A stretch of 6,294 nt of DNA from the NCBI GenBank assembly GCA_017622155.1, contig JAGARS010000070.1:1-6294 (forward strand). Reading direction: 5' to 3'. A model generated the notes under the pieces. It was not told where the DNA came from, ran no database searches, and saw nothing but the letters and a program-made list of their open reading frames with translations. Positions 1 to 5,042 of the stretch are shown here, piece by piece (position 1 is the first letter of the stretch; every line of letters begins with the position of its first letter). The DNA comes from Peptococcaceae bacterium (GTDB lineage Bacteria; Bacillota; Peptococcia; Peptococcales; Peptococcaceae). Made by a program: the position numbers and the translations under genes.

Positions 1-9
1 ATAACTTTT

Positions 10-38
10 ATTTTATCATGCCGCCAAATTTCTGTATA
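10..38 (-). promoter_or_regulatory. Possible promoter reading off the left edge
   Basis: On the minus strand TATACA (33-38) lies 17 nt before TAAAAT (10-15), and the -10 is preceded by TGA, an extended -10. It would serve a gene beyond the left edge, divergent from the DUF554 gene. No coding sequence of that gene is visible, so this is a pattern match only. Confidence 0.25.
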
Positions 39-58
39 CCCTTATTTGACGGAAAAGT

Positions 59-87
59 TTGTATAAATTCTGATATTTTGTTATAAT
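59..87 (+). promoter_or_regulatory. Promoter of the DUF554 gene
   Basis: A -35 TTGTAT (59-64) is followed after 17 nt by a perfect -10 TATAAT (82-87). The -10 carries an upstream TGT, making an extended -10 (79-87). Transcription would start near 94, giving a leader of about 35 nt before the ATG at 129. No operator-like dyad is evident. Confidence 0.6.
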
Positions 88-128
88 GTAACGAAAACAA
101 TTTACTTAACTGCAAAGGGGAAATCAAC

Positions 129-812
129 ATGATAGGAACAATTGTAAATGTATGCACCATTATCACCGGCAGTATCATCGGCAGTGTGGTGCGAAAAGGC
201 ATTAAAGAAGAATATTCAGGAGCATTGTTTACCGCTATGGGCCTGGCCGCTGTAGCATTGGGCATCAATGCTATCGTAGGCAATATGCCAAACAGCGATT
301 ACCCTGTACTGTTTATTATCAGCCTGGCTGCAGGCAGCCTCATTGGCACCATTCTCAACATCGACGGCAAATTTCAAAGCCTGACCGGCAAATTCGGTTC
401 TTCGCAGCTGAGCCAGGGCTTGTCTACAGCAGTGCTGCTGTTCTGCATCGGTACGCTGTCTATTCTAGGGCCAATCCAGAGTGCTTTATACAGTGATCAT
501 ACATTTCTTTTTACCAACGCTACGCTGGATTTTGTGACTTCTATGGTATTGGCATCTACTTATGGGATTGGCATTGCATTGTCTGCCATTGTACTGTTTC
601 TGTGGCAGGGCAGTATCTATGTGTGTGCCGGCTTTCTGGCACCGTTTTTATCGCCGGAACTGATGACTGAAATTTCTATCATCGGCGGTATCCTCATTGC
701 CAGCTCCGGTATCGGCATTTTAGGGTTGAAGGATTGCAAAACACTGAATATGCTTCCTGCACTTCTGGTACCGCCAATCTGGTTCGTAGTAAAAGGATTC
801 ATCGGATTATAA
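129..812 (+). CDS. DUF554 family multi-pass membrane protein (YdfK/YqgA-like)
   Basis: This 227-residue integral membrane protein is of the DUF554 family, whose transport or other function is not established. Hydrophobic segments lie at about 1-20, 35-52, 58-77, 97-117, 133-158, 160-178, 183-200 and 207-225. Family hallmarks are the N-terminal MIGTIVN start followed by a glycine-rich helix and RKGI (22-25), the FCIGTLSILGPIQSAL stretch (105-120), the LDFVTSMVLASTYGIG segment (133-148) and the C-terminal GG.LI....GI.IL...LPAL pattern (186-212). Length is normal for the family. The ATG has a good ribosome site, AAAGGGG at 114-120, 8 nt upstream. It appears to be transcribed alone, from the promoter at 59-87 to the large hairpin at 826-971. 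Family assignment is confident; the substrate is unknown. Confidence 0.85.
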   Translation: MIGTIVNVCTIITGSIIGSVVRKGIKEEYSGALFTAMGLAAVALGINAIVGNMPNSDYPVLFIISLAAGSLIGTILNIDGKFQSLTGKFGSSQLSQGLSTAVLLFCIGTLSILGPIQSALYSDHTFLFTNATLDFVTSMVLASTYGIGIALSAIVLFLWQGSIYVCAGFLAPFLSPELMTEISIIGGILIASSGIGILGLKDCKTLNMLPALLVPPIWFVVKGFIGL

Positions 813-825
813 AAATATTATAACA

Positions 826-971
826 AAACCGGCAGAAGTATTTCTGCGTCCCTCGTTCCCTGGACATCTGCTGGAAATGTCTTATGCTTGTGGATTGCAT
901 CCACCGCATTATAGACATTCCTGCGCATCTGTCCATGTCAATCTCGACGTGCAGAAATCATCTGCCGGTTT
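826..971. repeat. 146-nt imperfect palindrome (long hairpin) with flanking T-runs
   Basis: The whole interval between two convergent genes folds back on itself. Paired blocks from outside in: AAACCGGCAGA (826-836) with 961-971, 11 bp perfect; ATTTCTGC (840-847) with 951-958, 8 bp perfect; GTC (848-850) with 946-948; TGGACA (861-866) with 930-935; GGAAATGTCT (873-882) with 913-921, one bulged A; ATGC (884-887) with 906-909; and the terminal hairpin GTGGAT (890-895), loop TGC, ATCCAC (899-904). That is about 47 base pairs. The 3' side continues into TATCTTTTTTATTTTTT (971-987), so it can terminate the DUF554 transcript; the opposite side is also T-rich when read on the minus strand. The length and layered structure exceed a normal terminator. 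It could be a MITE-like palindromic repeat or a structured RNA. No target-site duplication is obvious, and there is no second copy in the window. Confidence 0.75.
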
Positions 972-989
972 ATCTTTTTTATTTTTTCC

Positions 990-1160
990 CTAAAACCAAT
1001 CTTCTTCTGTGCAGCTGTGATACAGTTCATCCAGTCTGCGTTCTAATTCTTCCACCTGACGGAATAATTCCATTACCAGATCAATTAATGATTTCCGTTC
1101 TTCCTGTAAATCCCGTATTTTTCCCTCTACCACTTCATAGCGACTCTTGTAAAATGCCAT
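990..1160 (-). CDS. Small charged coiled-coil protein, unknown function
   Basis: This predicts a 56-residue protein starting MAFYKSRYEVVEG and ending in an acidic-aromatic tail, CTEEDWF. Residues 10-48 are a continuous charged helix (repeated Glu, Lys, Arg and Leu at heptad-like spacing, for example LIDLVMELFRQVEELERRL), which suggests a coiled coil and oligomerisation. There is no signal peptide or membrane segment. The ATG at 1160 was chosen because AGGAGGG (1167-1173) lies just upstream; a longer frame to 1199 has no such site. It follows the acetyltransferase gene by 69 nt on the same strand with no terminator between, so the two are probably co-transcribed. I do not recognise the family. 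The strong ribosome site and regular heptads make it likely to be a real gene. Confidence 0.6.
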   Translation of the reverse strand: MAFYKSRYEVVEGKIRDLQEERKSLIDLVMELFRQVEELERRLDELYHSCTEEDWF

Positions 1161-1168
1161 ACCGATCC

Positions 1169-1196
1169 CTCCTGTCAAAATAGTGTATGACAGAAA
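1169..1196 (-). promoter_or_regulatory. Hairpin that could cover the ribosome site of the 56-aa gene
   Basis: On the minus strand TTTCTGTCA (1196-1188) can pair with TGACAGGAG (1177-1169) across a 10-nt loop: six perfect pairs (CTGTCA/TGACAG), then U-G, U-A and U-G pairs. The 3' arm contains most of the AGGAGG ribosome-binding site (1173-1168). This would reduce translation unless opened. Structure only; no known regulator is implied. Confidence 0.35.
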
Positions 1197-1229
1197 CAAC
1201 CTCTCGAGTGCGCAGATTCTATTGCGGCA

Positions 1230-1676
1230 TTACAGTTTTACACGAAATTTATATTTTGTCCCGATACATGGTGTGTCATCATATGTTTTGAAATCTTTTG
1301 GCACATCTATGGTATCGATTTTTTCTGCTCCCAGCAGTTCACAGGTGCGAATAGAAGCATAATTATCTATATCGCAGGTGATATCCAGCTGTGTCATATT
1401 GGCGCGTTTGGCATAGCCGCACAGCAGTCTGCATGCATTCACAGCATAATGATGACCGCGATAGGCTTCATGTATAGAATAGCCTACATGCCCTAATATT
1501 TCTGTATTTTCACTATCTCCTAAGCGTAAGTCGCAGTTGCCAATCCAGGTACCGTCCAGAAGACGAATACGAAAAAACATGATGGGCATTTCGCCCATAT
1601 CTTTGTGGCCATTTGGCAAGAGTTTCTGTAAAGTCAGCTTAATCACATCATCGCGCATTCCGTCAAGCTCTATCAC
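1230..1676 (-). CDS. GNAT family N-acetyltransferase
   Basis: This is a 148-residue acetyl-CoA-dependent acetyltransferase of the GNAT fold (Acetyltransf_3/RimJ-RimL-like). The acceptor substrate cannot be told from sequence. Core elements are the strand GHVGYSIHEAYRG (62-74), motif A YRGHHYAVNACRLL (72-85), where a His (76) stands at the usual glycine position of (Q/R)xxGx(G/A), and motif B CDIDNYASIRTCELLGAE (101-118), with the typical Asn, Ser and Glu followed by Gly-Ala. A GTG start at 1676 was chosen because AAGGGG (1683-1688) lies 6 nt upstream. An in-frame ATG at 1730 has no ribosome site and sits among promoter-like AT-rich sequence; using it would add 18 residues with no GNAT character. 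The gene lies just after the degV terminator and upstream of the 56-aa gene. Confidence 0.8.
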   Translation of the reverse strand: MIELDGMRDDVIKLTLQKLLPNGHKDMGEMPIMFFRIRLLDGTWIGNCDLRLGDSENTEILGHVGYSIHEAYRGHHYAVNACRLLCGYAKRANMTQLDITCDIDNYASIRTCELLGAEKIDTIDVPKDFKTYDDTPCIGTKYKFRVKL

Positions 1677-1753
1677 AAAATTCCCCTTCTTTCCTTGTAT
1701 TGCTTTTCTATTGTACACGAATTGCAGCATATATGCTATATGTATCGCACAAG

Positions 1754-1762
1754 ATTATAACA
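1754..1762 (-). promoter_or_regulatory. Extended -10 promoter for the acetyltransferase gene
   Basis: TGTTATAAT on the minus strand (1762-1754) is a consensus extended -10 immediately downstream of the degV terminator. No good -35 is seen at 17 nt (TCCTGT). A second, weaker -10, TACAAT, lies at 1715-1710. Between the two is a perfect 12-nt palindrome, AGCATATATGCT (1726-1737). Confidence 0.4.
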
Positions 1763-1791
1763 AAAACCGCCACCCCACAGGATGACGGCTT
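1762..1791 (-). terminator. Rho-independent terminator of the degV-family gene
   Basis: Read on the minus strand, AAGCCGTCATCC (1791-1780) pairs with GGGTGGCGGTTT (1775-1764), allowing three G-U wobbles, around a TGTG loop. It runs into TTTTT (1766-1762). It begins about 10 nt after the degV stop codon. Confidence 0.8.
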
Positions 1792-1800
1792 ACGATTTTA

Positions 1801-2634
1801 TTACATTTTTACATACTGTACTGCAATACAGCCAGGGCCGCCCTGTGTAATAAACGCAGGGGACAAATCCAGAATTTCCACTTTTGCTTTTGCAAATGCA
1901 GCACGCATTACTTCTGCAATTTCATGTGCATCTTTTTCAGCACGTGCATGAGAGATTGAAATCAGATACCCTTCGCCGATATTGCGTTTTTCCAGCTGTG
2001 CTTTAATATTTTTGGCAGCGCCTTTCATAGTACGCGCCACACCATGAATGCTCAAACGTGTGCCTTCTTCTACCTGCTCCATAATTGGTTTTACATTTAG
2101 AGCAGAAGCAAATTTCGCTGCTACCGGTGTCAAACGACCACCTCTGCGCAAGAAATCGAAGTCCTGCACAATTAAGTAAGAATGGCAATGGGTGCGACAT
2201 TCTTCCAGCGCATGCAGAATCTCTTCCATAGTAAAGCCTGCTTTGGCCATTGCATGTGCTTTCTGTACCATATAACGATGCGGGCCGCAAAGCGTACGTG
2301 TATTGAATACTTCAATATCATCCTTGTTTTCAGCAATTTCCTTGGCACCGCATGCACTCTGATATGTGCCGGACAGACCGTGCGCCATAGCAATATTCAG
2401 AATTTTTTTGCCGGTATGCTGTTTGAATGCTTCCACAAATTCACCAACCGGCGGCTGGGAACTTTTCGGCACTCCGCCTTTTGCAATCTTGCCGTAAAAA
2501 TCATCCATATCTACCTGCAAATCACGATAATCTTCATCCATAATATTAACACACAATGGCAGTACATCAATGCCCATTGCTTTTCCTTCGTCCACTGTGA
2601 TTAATGTAGAAGAGTCTGTTACAATCTGAACCAT
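1801..2634 (-). CDS. DegV family fatty-acid-binding protein (FakB-like)
   Basis: This is a 277-residue cytosolic protein of the DegV/FakB family. Characterised FakB members hold a fatty acid and present it to the kinase FakA for conversion to acyl-phosphate; others are simply lipid binders. Visible motifs are the N-terminal VTDSST (5-10), SSQPPVGEF (58-66, the usual TSQPS loop), LSGTYQSA (87-94) with the conserved Ser88, RRGGRL (163-168), and a C-terminal ITQGGPGC (262-269). In most relatives this last loop reads HxGPG; here Gln264 stands in place of the His that helps bind the carboxylate. The ATG at 2634 was chosen over a GTG at 2649 because GAGAGG (2647-2642) lies 7 nt upstream and overlaps that GTG. 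The gene has its own promoter and terminator, so it is monocistronic. No fakA is present nearby. Family is certain; fatty-acid transfer is inferred. Confidence 0.9.
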   Translation of the reverse strand: MVQIVTDSSTLITVDEGKAMGIDVLPLCVNIMDEDYRDLQVDMDDFYGKIAKGGVPKSSQPPVGEFVEAFKQHTGKKILNIAMAHGLSGTYQSACGAKEIAENKDDIEVFNTRTLCGPHRYMVQKAHAMAKAGFTMEEILHALEECRTHCHSYLIVQDFDFLRRGGRLTPVAAKFASALNVKPIMEQVEEGTRLSIHGVARTMKGAAKNIKAQLEKRNIGEGYLISISHARAEKDAHEIAEVMRAAFAKAKVEILDLSPAFITQGGPGCIAVQYVKM

Positions 2635-2664
2635 AGCGATACCTCTCACGATTTTATAATTATT

Positions 2665-2689
2665 TTATGTAGTTTTCGAAACCACATAA
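2665..2689. promoter_or_regulatory. Dyad in the degV leader, candidate operator or hairpin
   Basis: TTATGTaGTTT (2665-2675) is mirrored by AAACcACATAA (2679-2689) around TCG: 10 of 11 positions pair, with one A/C mismatch. It lies between the inferred transcription start (near 2702) and the ribosome site at 2647, where a repressor could block elongation or where RNA could fold. Confidence 0.4.
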
Positions 2690-2708
2690 TATAGCACTCA
2701 ACTTTATC

Positions 2709-2737
2709 ATTGTATCATGTTTTTATAGGAATTGTAA
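2709..2737 (-). promoter_or_regulatory. Promoter of the degV-family gene
   Basis: On the minus strand TTACAA (2737-2732), a weak -35, is followed after 17 nt by TACAAT (2714-2709) with an upstream TGA, an extended -10. This gives a leader of roughly 65-70 nt containing the dyad at 2665-2689. The remaining 2738-2816 gap below tyrA shows no convincing terminator. Confidence 0.5.
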
Positions 2738-2816
2738 CCAAATCACGATATTTCAGTATACAGGATTCTTTTTTATCCGCTACTATTTTACATGGTACCC
2801 CTTTGTGCATATCGCT

Positions 2817-3671
2817 TTATTCTGTAATAGAGTGCGCCAGACTCCATTCTTTCAGAATTCGCCCTTCTTTCAGCAGCTCGTGCAGTTTTTCCGCATCTTT
2901 GCGATCCAGTGCATCACGATATTGCTCTAAAGACGCAATAATTATTTCCAGTTCGTGCTGCAATGCCGGCTGATTCATTAAAAACAATTCTGTCCACATA
3001 TCTTCATTCAGCTTGGCTACTCTGGTTAAATCCTGAAAGCTTCCGGCACTAAACCCGCTTTCCTGCCGCATAGTCGGGCTTTTGATATATGCACTGGACA
3101 CTACATGAGCCAGCTGTGATGTAAATGCAATGGTTGCATCATGTTCCTGCGGTGTTGTATATACCACACGACCAAATTTTAATTCACGCGCCAATTGTTC
3201 TACCACTTTTTTTGCTTCATCCGGCACATAATCAGACGGCGTCAAAATAATACTTGCACCTTTATATAAATCGGGCAAAGAATACGCAAAGCCTGAATAC
3301 TCACGCCCTGCCATCGGATGGCATCCGATAAAAATAACGCCCCGTTCTCTTAAGATATCATCTACTTCTGCCACGATGGCTTCTTTTACACCGCCTGCAT
3401 CAATCACGATGCTGCCCGGACGGAAATACTGCTGGTTTTCTTTAATAAAATCAATAATCCCCTGCGGATGCAGACAAATAATACTGAAATCTGCCTCCCC
3501 CAATTCTTCCGGCACAATGGCTTTGTCAATGGCATCTGTCAATAATGCCATCTGCACCGATTTGCTGTTTAAATCTCGTCCTACCCCAAGGCAGGTATGA
3601 TTTGTATATTCCTTAATCGCTTTACAAAAGGAACCGCCTATCAAACCCAACCCAACTACCGCAATTTTCAT
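2817..3671 (-). CDS. tyrA: Prephenate dehydrogenase
   Basis: TyrA oxidatively decarboxylates prephenate to 4-hydroxyphenylpyruvate with NAD(P)+ in tyrosine synthesis in the cytosol. The protein has 284 residues. The Rossmann fingerprint is GLGLIGGS (7-14). The catalytic region is GCHPMAGRE (116-124), with His118 the expected catalytic histidine. DLTRVAK (214-220) carries Arg217, matching the prephenate-binding arginine of the Aquifex enzyme. TSQLAHVVSSAY (184-195) matches the helical domain's conserved SxLxH segment. The Ser usual in the DxGSxK motif is Gly94 here (DAGGVK, 91-96). The protein ends after the dehydrogenase domain, without the C-terminal ACT domain of Bacillus TyrA and without a fused chorismate mutase, so feedback control by tyrosine may differ. 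The ATG at 3671 has GAGGTG about 6 nt upstream, preferred over a GTG at 3680 inside that site. It is divergent from gtrA; no other shikimate genes are in view. Confidence 0.92.
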   Translation of the reverse strand: MKIAVVGLGLIGGSFCKAIKEYTNHTCLGVGRDLNSKSVQMALLTDAIDKAIVPEELGEADFSIICLHPQGIIDFIKENQQYFRPGSIVIDAGGVKEAIVAEVDDILRERGVIFIGCHPMAGREYSGFAYSLPDLYKGASIILTPSDYVPDEAKKVVEQLARELKFGRVVYTTPQEHDATIAFTSQLAHVVSSAYIKSPTMRQESGFSAGSFQDLTRVAKLNEDMWTELFLMNQPALQHELEIIIASLEQYRDALDRKDAEKLHELLKEGRILKEWSLAHSITE

Positions 3672-3734
3672 GCTTATCACCTCAAAAATAAATTAAACGG
3701 AACATTTTCATATCCGTCCCTACAAAACCTGCAC

Positions 3735-3756
3735 AATATGATTGATAAATCATATT
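3735..3756. promoter_or_regulatory. Perfect dyad at the tyrA transcription start, candidate operator
   Basis: AATATGATT (3735-3743) and AATCATATT (3748-3756) form perfect 9-bp arms around GATA. The site begins about 7 nt past the tyrA -10 (3768-3763), a classic place for a repressor. It lacks a T-run, so it is not a terminator, and I see no T-box features in this leader. Confidence 0.5.
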
Positions 3757-3762
3757 TTATAT

Positions 3763-3791
3763 AGTTTACCCCCTTCCCCGTGGATTGACAA
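3763..3791 (-). promoter_or_regulatory. Promoter of tyrA
   Basis: On the minus strand TTGTCA (3791-3786) is spaced 17 nt from TAAACT (3768-3763). The -35 shares five bases with a TTGACA on the plus strand (3785-3790). Transcription would start near 3756, giving a leader of about 85 nt. Confidence 0.45.
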
Positions 3792-3848
3792 GATGTTTTT
3801 CCGGGTTATTTTGTATAATTGCGTCTTTTTATCCGCCATCGTCTGCTA

Positions 3849-3877
3849 TTGTGAGATTCGATGCTTTGTAGTATAAT
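3849..3877 (+). promoter_or_regulatory. Promoter of gtrA-family gene
   Basis: TTGTGA (3849-3854) is followed after exactly 17 nt by a consensus TATAAT (3872-3877). Transcription would start near 3884, about 43 nt before the ATG. An additional upstream possibility is TTGACA (3785-3790) with TATTTT (3807-3812), 16 nt apart. Confidence 0.55.
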
Positions 3878-3926
3878 ACATCGTAAATCATACTGACACA
3901 TTACTATAAAAGGAGTGTATATCGTC

Positions 3927-4322
3927 ATGTCACAGCACATAACAGCACACACTGCAAAACATCAATCGGCGCGAGAAGCCTTCAGCTATTTTCTGGTTTC
4001 ATTTTCTCAGACATTTGTAGAGTTTGGCGCCTTTGCTTTGCTGCAGCTGCTTACTTTGCCGGCTCCAATTCCAAGCGCAGGCTCCATTTTTGTATCCGGC
4101 TCATGGAATTTCATGCTGAATCGCAATATCACATTTAAATCCACATCCAATTATGCACGTTCTATTGTACTGTTTATTCTGCTCTACTGCTGGAATTTTG
4201 TATTCCTGAATCTGATGCTTGGCATACTGCCATGGGATCCAATGCTGATTAAACTGTTTACAATGATATGTCAAGGCGTGTGGGGTTTTCTGTTATGTAA
4301 GTTTGTAATATTCAAAAAATAA
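3927..4322 (+). CDS. GtrA-like polytopic membrane protein
   Basis: This is a 131-residue GtrA-family protein (PF04138 type). Members are small four-helix inner-membrane proteins, several of which are thought to flip or assist transport of lipid-linked sugars for cell-surface glycosylation. Hydrophobic segments lie at about 19-42, 50-65, 78-101 and 106-128. The family signature is seen as WNFMLNRNITF (60-70), and the protein ends in the usual basic KFVIFKK. The ATG at 3927 has AAAGGAG (3909-3915), with a rather long spacer of 11 nt; an in-frame GTG at 3915 overlaps that site and is unlikely. It is a lone gene with its own promoter and a terminator at 4347-4402. There is no glycosyltransferase beside it, so the sugar lipid it might handle cannot be named. 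Confidence 0.82.
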   Translation: MSQHITAHTAKHQSAREAFSYFLVSFSQTFVEFGAFALLQLLTLPAPIPSAGSIFVSGSWNFMLNRNITFKSTSNYARSIVLFILLYCWNFVFLNLMLGILPWDPMLIKLFTMICQGVWGFLLCKFVIFKK

Positions 4323-4346
4323 ACTCTTTTCGAAATGTCGTTTTTC

Positions 4347-4402
4347 ATAAAAGAAACGCATCTGCCAATGATTGTTCTCATCAGCAGATGCGTTTCTTTT
4401 AT
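4347..4402. terminator. Bidirectional terminator between gtrA and the membrane-protein gene
   Basis: The arms at 4347-4365 and 4384-4402 are a perfect 19-bp inverted repeat with core AAACGCATCTGC. A short inner stem, ATGA (4368-4371)/TCAT (4378-4381), lies within the 18-nt loop. The outer stem is A/T-rich, so each strand ends in a T-rich run (TTTCTTTTAT). It sits between two convergent stop codons and can serve both genes. Confidence 0.85.
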
Positions 4403-4425
4403 TTCCAGATAGATTCAAATTCTTA

Positions 4426-4914
4426 TTAAGCCTTGTCTTCTTTTTTTGCAGCGTCTTCTTTTAATCGTCTCACATTGGCTCCTGTATAGAGCATCCACCA
4501 AAGGGTAAACGCTGTGGCAATACCGTAAACAATTGTCCAATCGGCAAACATTGTAAAGCCGTAAAACGGCACTGCTACGATAGAGATCAGCATTGCGGAA
4601 ATAAAACCGCCATTGCCTGCCAGACGCAATACAAAACCACATGCGGCTGCCATACACAGCAAAAGGCTTAACACATATAAAATTTTGGCAAGGATACTAT
4701 TATCCTTATAAATCACAATGAACATACTCCAGAGCAGAATAAAGAACAGCGTAATCAATAGGCTGTCAAAGCCGGCATTGCCGCCCCATGCTGCGCCATT
4801 CACATTCACCACAATACAGGTAAACGCCAGCACCAATATTGCGATAATCCCTGCAACGGTATGCCCGCGACTTTTATTTTGTTTTGCTGGTTGAGTTTTT
4901 GTTTGTTTTGCCAT
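4426..4914 (-). CDS. Unrecognised five-helix membrane protein
   Basis: A predicted 162-residue protein with a polar basic N-terminus (MAKQTKTQPAKQNKSRGH) and a charged C-terminal tail (NVRRLKEDAAKKEDKA). Between them are about five hydrophobic segments at roughly 19-39, 49-68, 74-97, 103-121 and 124-144. By the positive-inside tendency the N-terminus is probably cytoplasmic. No catalytic motif or known family is apparent to me. The ATG at 4914 has AAGGAG (4932-4927), with a spacer of 12 nt, which is long; no other in-frame start is close. It has a strong promoter and stands alone between two terminators. It could be a transporter-like accessory or a stress-related membrane protein, but neither is supported by the sequence. 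Confidence 0.7.
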   Translation of the reverse strand: MAKQTKTQPAKQNKSRGHTVAGIIAILVLAFTCIVVNVNGAAWGGNAGFDSLLITLFFILLWSMFIVIYKDNSILAKILYVLSLLLCMAAACGFVLRLAGNGGFISAMLISIVAVPFYGFTMFADWTIVYGIATAFTLWWMLYTGANVRRLKEDAAKKEDKA

Positions 4915-4964
4915 GTTTCACTCTATCTCCTTACATCTGTAATATGCCGCAAATATTTTGCTAT

Positions 4965-4993
4965 ATTATAGCACAAATCCGTTCGTATGTATA
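4965..4993 (-). promoter_or_regulatory. Promoter with a dyad over its -10 (membrane-protein gene)
   Basis: On the minus strand TATACA (4993-4988) precedes TATAAT (4970-4965) by 17 nt, with TGC just upstream of the -10 (extended). The -10 is the centre of a perfect dyad, TGCTATA-T-TATAGCA (4959-4973), which could be a repressor site. Transcription would start near 4958, about 44 nt before the ATG. Confidence 0.6.
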
Positions 4994-4994
4994 G

Positions 4995-5026
4995 AAAAAC
5001 TCCCGATAGAATCAACCCATCGGGAG
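4995..5026 (-). terminator. Rho-independent terminator of the argBD operon
   Basis: CTCCCGAT (5026-5019 on the minus strand) and ATCGGGAG (5007-5000) form a perfect 8-bp GC-rich stem with an 11-nt loop, followed by TTTTT (4999-4995). It lies 16 nt after the argD stop codon. Confidence 0.88.
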
Positions 5027-5042
5027 CAACACATACACATGA

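Noticed and set aside
8..283. Minus-strand open frame at the left end
   Set aside because: It overlaps the DUF554 coding region and its promoter, and its translation resembles no protein.
884..1183. Plus-strand open frame of 99 codons
   Set aside because: It runs through the palindrome and antisense to the 56-aa gene, has no ribosome site, and its composition is unlike a protein.
2182..2604. Plus-strand open frame of 140 codons opposite the degV-family gene
   Set aside because: It is antisense to a clear DegV protein and rich in Cys, His and Phe, with no ribosome site; a shadow frame.
2764..2779. GGAT/ATCC hairpin with T-run as a tyrA terminator
   Set aside because: The stem is only four base pairs, and the run lies in its loop rather than after it.
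3672..3784. T-box or other riboswitch in the tyrA leader
   Set aside because: The leader is short (about 85 nt), with no T-box sequence and no terminator/antiterminator pair.
3785..3819. TTGACA with the TATAAT at 3814-3819 as one promoter
   Set aside because: The 23-nt spacer is far too long; the hexamers are better explained by other pairings.
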